This document shows, one piece after another, positions 1-4,889 of a stretch of DNA of 5,244 nucleotides. The DNA is from Lysobacteraceae bacterium (GTDB lineage: Bacteria > Pseudomonadota > Gammaproteobacteria > Xanthomonadales > Xanthomonadaceae). The stretch's first letter is position 1. Each line of letters starts with the position of its first letter. Under the pieces are notes generated by a model that did not search any database, was not told the origin of the DNA, and was given only the letters and a program-made list of their open reading frames with translations. Location of the stretch: contig DNXT01000150.1 in the NCBI GenBank assembly GCA_003505795.1, positions 1 to 5,244 on the forward strand. The letters run 5' to 3'. Made by a program: the position numbers and the translations under genes.

Positions 1-916
1 CGGCCGCGTACAGCGCCGCGCCGGCGTTGAGCGCGACGATGTCCAGCGCCGGCCCCGGCCGGTTGGCGAGCACGTCCAGCAGCATTACGCGCGACTGCGC
101 GGCGTCGGCCACCTTGAGGTTGCGGCTGGCCGACATCGCGATGCCGAAGTCCTCCGGGTGCACCTCGTACTCGCGCACCTGGCCATCGCGCAGCTCGCCG
201 ACCAGGGTGCCGGCGCCCAGCGACAGTTCGTCCATGCCGTCGCGCCCCCACACCACCAGCGCGCGTTCGGCGCCCAGCTCCTGCAGCACGCGCGCCTGGA
301 TGCCGACCAGGTCGGGATGGAACACGCCCATCAGGATGTTGGGCGCGCCGGCCGGGTTGGTCAGCGGGCCGAGGATGTTGAAGATCGTGCGCACGCCCAT
401 CTCGCGGCGCACCGGCGCCACCACCTTCATCGCCGGATGGTGCACCGGCGCGAACATGAAGCCGATGCCGGTCCGCTCCAGCGCCGCGGCCACCTGTTCG
501 GGCTGCAGCTCGATCACCGCGCCCAGCGCCTCCAGCGCGTCGGCGCTGCCGGACTTGGAGGAGACGCTGCGGTTGCCGTGCTTGGCGACCTTGGCGCCAG
601 CGGCGGCGGCGACGAACATCGCGCAGGTGGAGATGTTGAAGGTGTGCGAGCCGTCGCCGCCGGTGCCGACGATGTCGACCATGCCGGTGCGGTCGGCCAC
701 CTCCACGGTGCGCGAGAACTCGCGCATCACCGTGGCCGCGCCGGCGATCTCGCCGACCGTCTCCTTCTTCACCCGCAGCCCGGTCAGGATCGCCGCGACC
801 ATCGCCTCGGACACCTCGCCGCGCATGATCTGCCGCATCAGCCCGACCATCTCGTCGTGGAAGATCTCGCGGTGCTCGATGGTGCGCTGCAGGGCTTCTT
901 GCGGGGTAATGGGCAT
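1..916 (-). CDS. trpD: Anthranilate phosphoribosyltransferase TrpD (C-terminus cut by the window edge)
   Basis: TrpD transfers the phosphoribosyl group of PRPP to anthranilate, the second committed step of tryptophan synthesis, in the cytoplasm. The visible 305 residues, from ATG at 916, begin MPITPQEALQ and carry the family hallmarks in order: an N-terminal helical region; the PRPP-binding GTGGDG loop (residues 84-89) and NIST (94-97); the conserved KHGNRSVSSKSG stretch (112-123); the anthranilate-side PVRREMGVRTIFN segment (168-180); and the metal-binding DGMDE (226-230). It ends in LNAGAALY near the edge. Family members are about 340-345 residues, so roughly 40 are missing. The ATG was chosen because the N-terminus matches remembered Xanthomonas TrpD. 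The ribosome binding site is weak (only GAG a few bases upstream). The gene starts 23 nt after the DUF1543 stop, consistent with co-transcription. No catalytic motif is damaged in the visible part. Confidence 0.97.
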   Translation of the reverse strand, partial: MPITPQEALQRTIEHREIFHDEMVGLMRQIMRGEVSEAMVAAILTGLRVKKETVGEIAGAATVMREFSRTVEVADRTGMVDIVGTGGDGSHTFNISTCAMFVAAAAGAKVAKHGNRSVSSKSGSADALEALGAVIELQPEQVAAALERTGIGFMFAPVHHPAMKVVAPVRREMGVRTIFNILGPLTNPAGAPNILMGVFHPDLVGIQARVLQELGAERALVVWGRDGMDELSLGAGTLVGELRDGQVREYEVHPEDFGIAMSASRNLKVADAAQSRVMLLDVLANRPGPALDIVALNAGAALYAA

Positions 917-939
917 GGCGTGGCTCGTGGGGAAACCGC

Positions 940-1434
940 TCAGGAAATGACCAGATAGTCGCTGCGGCAGGCGATGCCGCGATGCGGCCCCTCGACCAGG
1001 ACCACGTGGCGGCCGTCGACCGAATCGACCGGCAGGCAGTCGTCGACCTCGTACAGCGCGTCAGTATGCGGCTTGTCCCAGGAGGCGCCCACCCGTGCCT
1101 TGCCCTTGCGCTTGGCCTCGGCCTTGTCGGCGGCGACCACCAGCAGGTAGCGGTGCGATTCGCCGAACACGCCGCCCTCGTAGCCGCCGAGGTTGAGGAA
1201 GAACAGGCGCGGCGTGCCGGGCGCCGGCGGCGCGTCGCACAGGCGTACCTGCCATCGCTCCACGCCGTCCACCTCCATCCACGAGTCCACGTGCGCGCCG
1301 CGTGGCTCGCCGAACCACTGCGCGCGCAGCTGCGGATAGGCCGCCTCCAGGCTGTCGCCGCTGACGAAGGCCACGTCGTGCAGCTCGATCCTGGCCTTCG
1401 GATGGGTACCGCCCAGCATCACCACGAACAGCAT
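940..1434 (-). CDS. DUF1543 domain protein of unknown function, inside the trp operon
   Basis: This 164-residue protein resembles the DUF1543 family, known from small bacterial proteins without an assigned activity. Visible family-like signatures are the N-terminal strand MLFVVMLGG followed by IELHD (1-9, 16-20), HVDSW (48-52), the hallmark LFFLNLGGY (77-85), a conserved His after it (H94), and YEVDDCLPV (128-136). There is no signal peptide or membrane segment, so it is probably cytoplasmic. Its ATG is separated from the trpG stop by one base (TGAGATG), and a GGAG Shine-Dalgarno lies 7 nt upstream inside trpG, so the start is well supported and translation is probably coupled to trpG. It sits 23 nt before trpD. 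Its position between two trp genes suggests a link to tryptophan metabolism, but no function can be read from the sequence. The family assignment rests on remembered motifs, not a search. Confidence 0.88.
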   Translation of the reverse strand: MLFVVMLGGTHPKARIELHDVAFVSGDSLEAAYPQLRAQWFGEPRGAHVDSWMEVDGVERWQVRLCDAPPAPGTPRLFFLNLGGYEGGVFGESHRYLLVVAADKAEAKRKGKARVGASWDKPHTDALYEVDDCLPVDSVDGRHVVLVEGPHRGIACRSDYLVIS

Positions 1435-1435
1435 C

Positions 1436-2014
1436 TCAACGCTCCAGGAAGTTCTTCAGCAGCGCATGGCCGTGCTCGGTGAGGATCGACTCGGGATGGA
1501 ACTGCACGCCCTCGACCGGATACTGGCGATGGCGCAGGCCCATGATCTCCTCCATCGACCCGTCCGGGTTCTCGGTCCAGGCGGTGATCTCCAGCGCCTC
1601 CGGCAAGCTGGTCTTGTCCACCACCAGCGAGTGGTAGCGGGTGGCCTGGTAGCGGTCCGGCAGGCCGGCGAACACGCCCCTGCCCTGGTGCCGGATCGGC
1701 GAGGTCTTGCCGTGCATGATGTTGCCGGCGCGGATCACGTCGCCGCCGTAGACCTGGCCGATGCTCTGGTGGCCCAGGCACACGCCGAGGATCGGCGTGC
1801 TCGGCCCGAGCCGCTCGATCAGCTGCAGCGAGATGCCCGCCTCGTTGGGCGTGCACGGGCCGGGCGAGATCACGATCCGCTCGGGCGCGAGCGCGGCGAC
1901 CTGCTCCACGCTCATCGCGTCGTTGCGCACCACCGTCACCTCGGCGCCCAGCGCCTGCAGGTACTGCACGAGGTTGTAGGTGAAGCTGTCGTAGTTGTCG
2001 AGCATCAGCAGCAT
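1436..2014 (-). CDS. trpG: Anthranilate synthase glutamine amidotransferase subunit TrpG
   Basis: TrpG hydrolyses glutamine and passes ammonia to TrpE, which converts chorismate to anthranilate. In some bacteria the same subunit also serves p-aminobenzoate synthase. The 192-residue protein is a complete class I amidotransferase domain: LDNYDSFTYNLVQY at the N-terminus (5-18), oxyanion-region SPGPCTPNEAG (50-60), nucleophile elbow GVCLGHQ with Cys79, then HGKTSPI (101-107) and the catalytic His173 and Glu175 in FHPES. The length is normal for a stand-alone TrpG. ATG at 2014 (MLLMLDNYDSF) matches the usual N-terminus. An in-frame ATG three codons later is an alternative. No clear Shine-Dalgarno is present; a 13-codon mini-ORF ends 10 nt upstream and may deliver ribosomes. 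The gene is separated from trpE by the aldolase-like gene and abuts the DUF1543 gene. Confidence 0.97.
   Translation of the reverse strand: MLLMLDNYDSFTYNLVQYLQALGAEVTVVRNDAMSVEQVAALAPERIVISPGPCTPNEAGISLQLIERLGPSTPILGVCLGHQSIGQVYGGDVIRAGNIMHGKTSPIRHQGRGVFAGLPDRYQATRYHSLVVDKTSLPEALEITAWTENPDGSMEEIMGLRHRQYPVEGVQFHPESILTEHGHALLKNFLER
1442..1445 (-). promoter_or_regulatory. Ribosome binding site of the DUF1543 gene, within trpG
   Basis: GGAG on the minus strand lies 7 nt before the ATG at 1434 and inside the last codons of trpG. It supports this start codon and shows that the gene can recruit or recapture ribosomes at the TGAGATG junction. Confidence 0.6.
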
Positions 2015-2024
2015 GGCGGGGGAC

Positions 2025-2066
2025 TCATTGCGCGGTCGGCTCGACCACGGGTGGAATGGGATTCAT
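2025..2066 (-). other. 13-codon mini-ORF bridging the aldolase-like gene and trpG
   Basis: An ATG overlaps the stop codon of the aldolase-like gene in an ATGA arrangement and opens a reading frame encoding MNPIPPVVEPTAQ, which ends in TGA 10 nt before the trpG ATG. It nearly fills the 48-nt gap between the two genes. There is no Shine-Dalgarno of its own, so any translation would come from ribosomes terminating on the upstream gene. The peptide is proline-rich (four prolines) and has no recognised relatives. It could be a coupling relay that brings ribosomes to the poorly marked trpG start, or simply chance. Conservation in relatives would decide. Confidence 0.3.
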
Positions 2067-3118
2067 CGGGCCGGCAGTACCGCGAAGTCCGCGCACAGGG
2101 CGTCGACCATCGCCGCGGTGGTCGCCCACGAGGTGACGAAGCGGATCACCACCGTGCCATCGGCGCGGGCTTTCCAGCGCTCGAAGTCGTAGCGCCGCGC
2201 CAGCGCATCCAGCTGCACGGGCGTGACGGCGACGAACTGCTGGTTGGTCGGCGAGTCGACAGTGAATCGCGCGCCGGCGGCGGCCAGGCCCTCGCTCAGG
2301 CGCGCGGCCATGCGGTTGGCGTGCGCGGCCAGCTCGAACCACAGGCCGTCCTCGAACAGCGCCGCGAACTGCACACCCAGCACCATGCCCTTGGCCAGCA
2401 TCGCGCCGCGTTGCTTGGTCAGGTAGCGGAAATCGGCCTGCAGCGCCGGATCGACGATCACCAGCGCCTCGCCGAGCAGCGCACCGTTCTTGGTGCCGCC
2501 GATGTAGAAGGCATCGGTCAGCGCGGCGACGTCGGCGAGCGTGAGGTCGTTGCCGGCGGCGGTGAGCGCGGCGCCGAGGCGGGCGCCGTCCAGGTACAGC
2601 AGCAGGCCACGCTCGCGGCAGAAGCGCGACAGCGCCTGCAGCTCGGCGCGGCGATAGACGGTGCCCAGCTCGGTGGCGTCGGACACGTAGACCAGCCGCG
2701 GCTGCACCATGTGCTCGTCGCCATGCTCGTCGAGCAGCGGCTGGATCAGGGCCGGGGTGAGCTTGCCGTCGGTCGCCGGCGCCACCAGCACCTTGTGCCC
2801 GGTGGCCTCGATCGCGCCGGTCTCGTGCACCGCGACATGCCCGCTGTCGGCGGCGATCACCGCCTGGTGCGGGCGCAGGAACGCGGCGATCGCGGCGAGG
2901 TTGGTCTGGGTGCCGCCGGCGAGCAGGTGCACTTCGGCCTGCGGCTGCGCGCAGGCCCGGCGGATCAGTTCGTGCGCGCGGGCGCTGTGGCGGTCCAGCC
3001 CGTAGCCGGCGTTCTGCTCGGCGCTGGCCTGCGCCAATGCCTGCAGCAGGCGCGGGTGCGCGCCCTCGCTGTAGTCGTTGCGGAAGCCGATGCGCGCCGC
3101 GCCGCCATGCCCGTCCAT
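2063..3118 (-). CDS. Threonine-aldolase-family PLP enzyme (beta-eliminating lyase fold)
   Basis: This 351-residue protein belongs to the fold-type I PLP enzymes of the L-threonine aldolase/beta-eliminating lyase family, which typically split L-threonine or L-allo-threonine to glycine and acetaldehyde. The features fit: FRNDYSEGAHP (12-22), LLAGGTQTN (65-73) for phosphate binding, GHVAVHE (93-99) with His94 at the ring-stacking position, LYLDGARLGA (174-183) with the cofactor-contacting Asp177 and Arg180, and YIGGTKNGALLGEA (205-218) with Lys210 as the likely PLP lysine. It is of the SDxTE/GGTK subgroup: at the place of the second active-site His of E. coli LtaE (ENTHN) it has Glu150 (SDATELGTVY), so substrate preference may differ. 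ATG at 3118 shares its A with the trpE stop (TGATG), and AAGG lies 7 nt upstream. The same frame stays open far into trpE, but that part is the trpE shadow. A serine/glycine link to tryptophan supply is speculation. Confidence 0.9.
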   Translation of the reverse strand: MDGHGGAARIGFRNDYSEGAHPRLLQALAQASAEQNAGYGLDRHSARAHELIRRACAQPQAEVHLLAGGTQTNLAAIAAFLRPHQAVIAADSGHVAVHETGAIEATGHKVLVAPATDGKLTPALIQPLLDEHGDEHMVQPRLVYVSDATELGTVYRRAELQALSRFCRERGLLLYLDGARLGAALTAAGNDLTLADVAALTDAFYIGGTKNGALLGEALVIVDPALQADFRYLTKQRGAMLAKGMVLGVQFAALFEDGLWFELAAHANRMAARLSEGLAAAGARFTVDSPTNQQFVAVTPVQLDALARRYDFERWKARADGTVVIRFVTSWATTAAMVDALCADFAVLPAR

Positions 3119-4593
3119 CACAGCCCCTTGGCCGCCTGCGCCACCGCGCGGAACAGCGCGCGGCCCTTGTTCATCGTCTCCTGCCACTCCAGGTCGGGAT
3201 CGGAGTCGTAGACCACGCCGCCGCCGGCCTGCACGTACAGGTAGCCGTCCTGGATCACCGCGGTGCGGATCGCGATCGCGGTGTCGGCGTCGCCGTGCCA
3301 GCCGATGTAGCCGACCGCGCCGGAATAGACGTTGCGCTTGACCGGCTCCAGCTCGCGGATGATCTCCAGCGCGCGGATCTTCGGCGCGCCGCTGACGGTA
3401 CCGGCCGGGAAGGTGGCGCGCAGCACGTCGCTGTAGCTCAGCCCGTCCTTCAGCTTGCCGGTGACCTCGCTGACGATGTGCATGACGTGGCTGTAGCGCT
3501 CGATCACGAACTGCTCGCCGACCTCGACCGTGCCCGGCTCGGCGACGCGGCCGACGTCGTTGCGGCCGAGGTCGATCAGCATCACGTGCTCGGCGCGCTC
3601 CTTCGGATCGGCCAGCAGCTCGGCCTCCAGCGCCTGGTCCTGCTCGGGCGTGGCGCCGCGCGGGCGGGTGCCGGCGATCGGGCGCACGGTGACGATGCCG
3701 TCGCGCAGCCGCGCCAGGATCTCCGGCGAGGAGCCGACCACCTGGGTGCCGCCGACGTCGAGGAAGTACATGTACGGCGACGGGTTGAGCGCGCGCAGCG
3801 CGCGGTAGACGTCGACCGGGCGCGCGCGGAACGGCACCCGCAGGCGCTGCGACGGCACCACCTGGAAGATGTCGCCGGCGCGCACGTATTCCTGCGCGCG
3901 GCGCACCACCGCGTGGTACTGCTCGCGGGTGAACGAGGAGCGGAAATCGGCCTCGTCGATCGCATCGGACACCTGCGTCTGCGGGTAGCCGGCGCCGCCC
4001 TGGCGCAGCCGGTGCGCGAGCTCGTCCAGGCGCCGGTTGGCGCGCACGAAGGCCTGCGGCTGGCGCGGGTCGGCGTGCACGATCAGGTACAGGCGGCCCT
4101 TGAGGTTGTCGAACACCGCCAGCTCCTCGGACAGCATCAGCAGGATGTCCGGCGTGCCCAGCTCGTCGGGCTTGTCGCCGCTGCCCAGGCGCGGCTCGAT
4201 GTACTGGATGCACTCGAAGCCGAACCAGCCGACCAGGCCGCCGGTGAAGCCAGGCAGGCCGTCGAACCTGGGCACCGAGTGCTCGGCGCGCAGCGCCTCG
4301 ACCTCGGCCAGCGGATCGGCGACCTCGCGGGTCTGGACCACCTCGCCGTGCTCGGACACCTCCAGCGTGTGGTCGCGGAAGCTGTACACGCGCCGCGCCG
4401 GCAGGCCGATGATCGAGTAGCGGCCGAAGCGCTCGCCGCCCTCGACCGATTCGAACAGATAGGTGTAGGGACCGTCGGCGAGCTTGAGGTAGACCGAGAG
4501 CGGCGTGTCCAGGTCGGACAGCACTTCGCGGACGACGGGGATGCGGGTATGGCCTTCAGCGGCCTGGCGCTGGAACTGCTCTGCAGTGATCAA
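3118..4593 (-). CDS. trpE: Anthranilate synthase component I TrpE, TTG start
   Basis: TrpE is the chorismate-binding catalytic subunit that uses ammonia from TrpG to make anthranilate, and is normally feedback-inhibited by tryptophan. From TTG at 4593 it is 491 residues, normal for the family, beginning MITAEQFQRQ. The N-terminal regulatory half contains LFESVEGGERFGRYSIIG (46-63), where the Trp-binding LLES-type motif sits, and NPSPYMYF (270-277), the other Trp-site element. The chorismate-binding half has IAGTRPRG (306-313), AEHVMLIDLGRNDVGRV (334-350), YSHVMHIVSEVTG (367-379, with the conserved His369), PAGTVSGAPKIRA (396-408) and VQAGGGVVYDSDP (454-466). The TTG start was chosen over another TTG 15 codons upstream because a strong AAGGA site lies 8 nt before it and the N-terminus matches remembered relatives. 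Both Trp-site motifs look intact, so feedback inhibition is expected. Confidence 0.97.
   Translation of the reverse strand: MITAEQFQRQAAEGHTRIPVVREVLSDLDTPLSVYLKLADGPYTYLFESVEGGERFGRYSIIGLPARRVYSFRDHTLEVSEHGEVVQTREVADPLAEVEALRAEHSVPRFDGLPGFTGGLVGWFGFECIQYIEPRLGSGDKPDELGTPDILLMLSEELAVFDNLKGRLYLIVHADPRQPQAFVRANRRLDELAHRLRQGGAGYPQTQVSDAIDEADFRSSFTREQYHAVVRRAQEYVRAGDIFQVVPSQRLRVPFRARPVDVYRALRALNPSPYMYFLDVGGTQVVGSSPEILARLRDGIVTVRPIAGTRPRGATPEQDQALEAELLADPKERAEHVMLIDLGRNDVGRVAEPGTVEVGEQFVIERYSHVMHIVSEVTGKLKDGLSYSDVLRATFPAGTVSGAPKIRALEIIRELEPVKRNVYSGAVGYIGWHGDADTAIAIRTAVIQDGYLYVQAGGGVVYDSDPDLEWQETMNKGRALFRAVAQAAKGL
3124..3129 (-). promoter_or_regulatory. Ribosome binding site of the aldolase-like gene, within trpE
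   Basis: AAGGGG on the minus strand, with the AAGG core 7 nt before the ATG at 3118, lies in the last trpE codons. It fixes the start of the aldolase-like gene at the TGATG overlap and argues against the long upstream open frame. Confidence 0.6.
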
Positions 4594-4649
4594 GACGACT
4601 TTCCTTCCGGGACTCTGTGGCGGGGCGGACGACGGCAACGGGCCACCAT
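4590..4649 (-). other. Possible 19-codon upstream ORF overlapping the trpE start
   Basis: The only ATG between the repeat element and trpE starts a 19-codon frame encoding an Arg/Pro-rich peptide (MVARCRRPPRHRVPEGKSS). Its TGA overlaps the trpE TTG (TTGA), an arrangement typical of translational coupling. The purine-rich GGTGG before the ATG is a poor Shine-Dalgarno and lies too close. It contains no Trp codon, unlike the frame one base away. It may be real, or a by-product of GC-rich sequence. Confidence 0.25.
4601..4608 (-). promoter_or_regulatory. Ribosome binding site of trpE
   Basis: GGAAGGAA on the minus strand places AAGGA 8 nt before the TTG at 4593. It is the strongest Shine-Dalgarno in the window and decides the trpE start. 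It is complementary to an upstream pyrimidine tract at 4672-4679 (TTCCTTCT), giving eight pairs including one G-U, so it could be masked by RNA folding. Confidence 0.75.
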
Positions 4650-4679
4650 CGCCACCAGCGGCGAGCGGAAGAGAAGGAA
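4601..4679 (-). promoter_or_regulatory. Candidate RNA switch in the trpE leader
   Basis: Two structures can be drawn by eye in the transcript. A hairpin pairs GGTGGCGATG (4656-4647) with CGTTGCCGTC (4640-4631), ten pairs including four G-U, with a 6-nt loop. It covers most of the tandem Trp codons. Around it, TTCCTTCT (4679-4672) can pair with the trpE Shine-Dalgarno GGAAGGAA (4608-4601). A small competing hairpin uses TCGCC (4664-4660) and GGCGA (4653-4649). Together they could hide the trpE ribosome site unless a stalled ribosome opens them. There is no poly-U tract, so translational rather than transcriptional control would be expected. No energies were calculated. Confidence 0.25.
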
Positions 4680-4708
4680 CGCGGGGTCGTCAGTCGGGGC
4701 ACCGCGCT

Positions 4709-4737
4709 ACTTTACCGCAAACGATAGACGGCGCCAG
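4709..4737 (-). promoter_or_regulatory. trpE: Candidate sigma-70 promoter of the trp operon
   Basis: The only clearly less GC-rich patch before trpE contains TAAAGT (4714-4709), a 4/6 match to the -10 consensus, with CTGGCG (4737-4732, 3/6) 17 nt upstream as a weak -35. Transcription would begin near 4702, leaving a leader of about 110 nt. An imperfect dyad (TTGC at both ends, 4747-4758) lies just upstream and could be an operator, but it does not resemble the enteric TrpR site. The assignment is by eye and tentative. Confidence 0.4.
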
Positions 4738-4769
4738 CCTGGGTGGTTGCGGCTGCAATCGTTGATCTT

Positions 4770-4889
4770 CGCAGGAGCGACTTCAGTCGCGATGGGGCTT
4801 TCGCGCGAATCCCTCCGCAAAAGCCCACACATTCATGTGCTGGGATTCAAACCGGGGCAAGCCCCATCGCGACTGAAGTCGCTCCTACG
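4770..4889. repeat. GTAG-type (REP/SMAG-like) palindromic repeat pair
   Basis: Two 31-bp arms, 4770-4800 and 4859-4889, are inverted copies differing at one base, separated by 58 bp. Each arm contains its own small hairpin (GCGAC-TTCA-GTCGC) and has GTAG (right arm) or the degenerate GCAG (left arm) near its outer end. The pattern GTAGGAGCGRCTTCAGYCGCGA is a dispersed repeat familiar from Xanthomonadaceae and pseudomonads, including the SMAG elements of Stenotrophomonas maltophilia, which are thought to be spread by RAYT-type transposases. The spacer is also structured: a palindrome TTCGCGCGAA (4800-4809), a hairpin CACA-TTCA-TGTG (4828-4839) and a GAATCCC/GGGATTC pair (4807-4813, 4842-4848). 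It may stabilise the upstream mRNA end or slow transcription, but no T-tract makes it an evident intrinsic terminator. Confidence 0.85.

Larger units (their letters stand above)
4556..4702 (-). other. Candidate Trp-codon-rich leader ORF upstream of trpE
   Basis: In a frame opened by a stop codon at 4714-4712, four Trp codons occur within five codons (Trp-Trp-Arg-Trp-Trp, 4657-4643), about 50 nt before trpE. Tandem Trp codons are the hallmark of trp leader peptides in enteric bacteria and other proteobacteria. The only usual start codon is GTG at 4702, giving 48 codons with the Trp run at residues 16-20. No Shine-Dalgarno precedes it, but it falls close to the predicted transcript start, so leaderless initiation is conceivable. 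Unlike classical leader peptides, the frame runs 38 nt into trpE before stopping, and no U-rich terminator follows. The Trp run is also a 9-base direct repeat (TGGTGGCGA, TGGTGGCCC), so chance is a real alternative. Confidence 0.3.

Noticed and set aside
27..958. Plus-strand open frames of 307 and 266 codons opposite trpD
   Set aside because: Both are low-complexity Ser/Arg/Ala or His/Arg/Ala shadows of trpD, whose own frame carries all catalytic motifs.
982..1482. Plus-strand open frame of 166 codons opposite the DUF1543 gene
   Set aside because: No family resemblance, and composition typical of an antisense shadow.
1466..3211. Plus-strand open frame of 581 codons opposite trpG and the aldolase-like gene
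   Set aside because: Composition is dominated by His, Arg, Gln, Ala and Val, typical of the antisense of GC-rich genes, and it recalls no protein family, whereas the minus strand encodes two recognisable enzymes.
3119..4213. N-terminal extension of the aldolase-like frame through trpE (716 codons in total)
   Set aside because: The added residues are Arg/Ala/Pro-rich noise in the shifted frame of trpE. The ATG at 3118 has a good ribosome site and matches the family start.
4594..4638. 15-codon N-terminal extension of TrpE to an upstream TTG
   Set aside because: No Shine-Dalgarno precedes it, the residues are Ser/Pro-rich, and the extension would bury the strong ribosome site inside the coding region.
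4594..4660. Classical transcription attenuator before trpE
   Set aside because: Hairpins exist but none is followed by a U-run, so a Rho-independent attenuator is not supported.
4770..4889. Intrinsic terminator after yegS
   Set aside because: The inverted repeat is strong but no T-rich tract follows on the minus strand, and it fits a dispersed GTAG repeat better.
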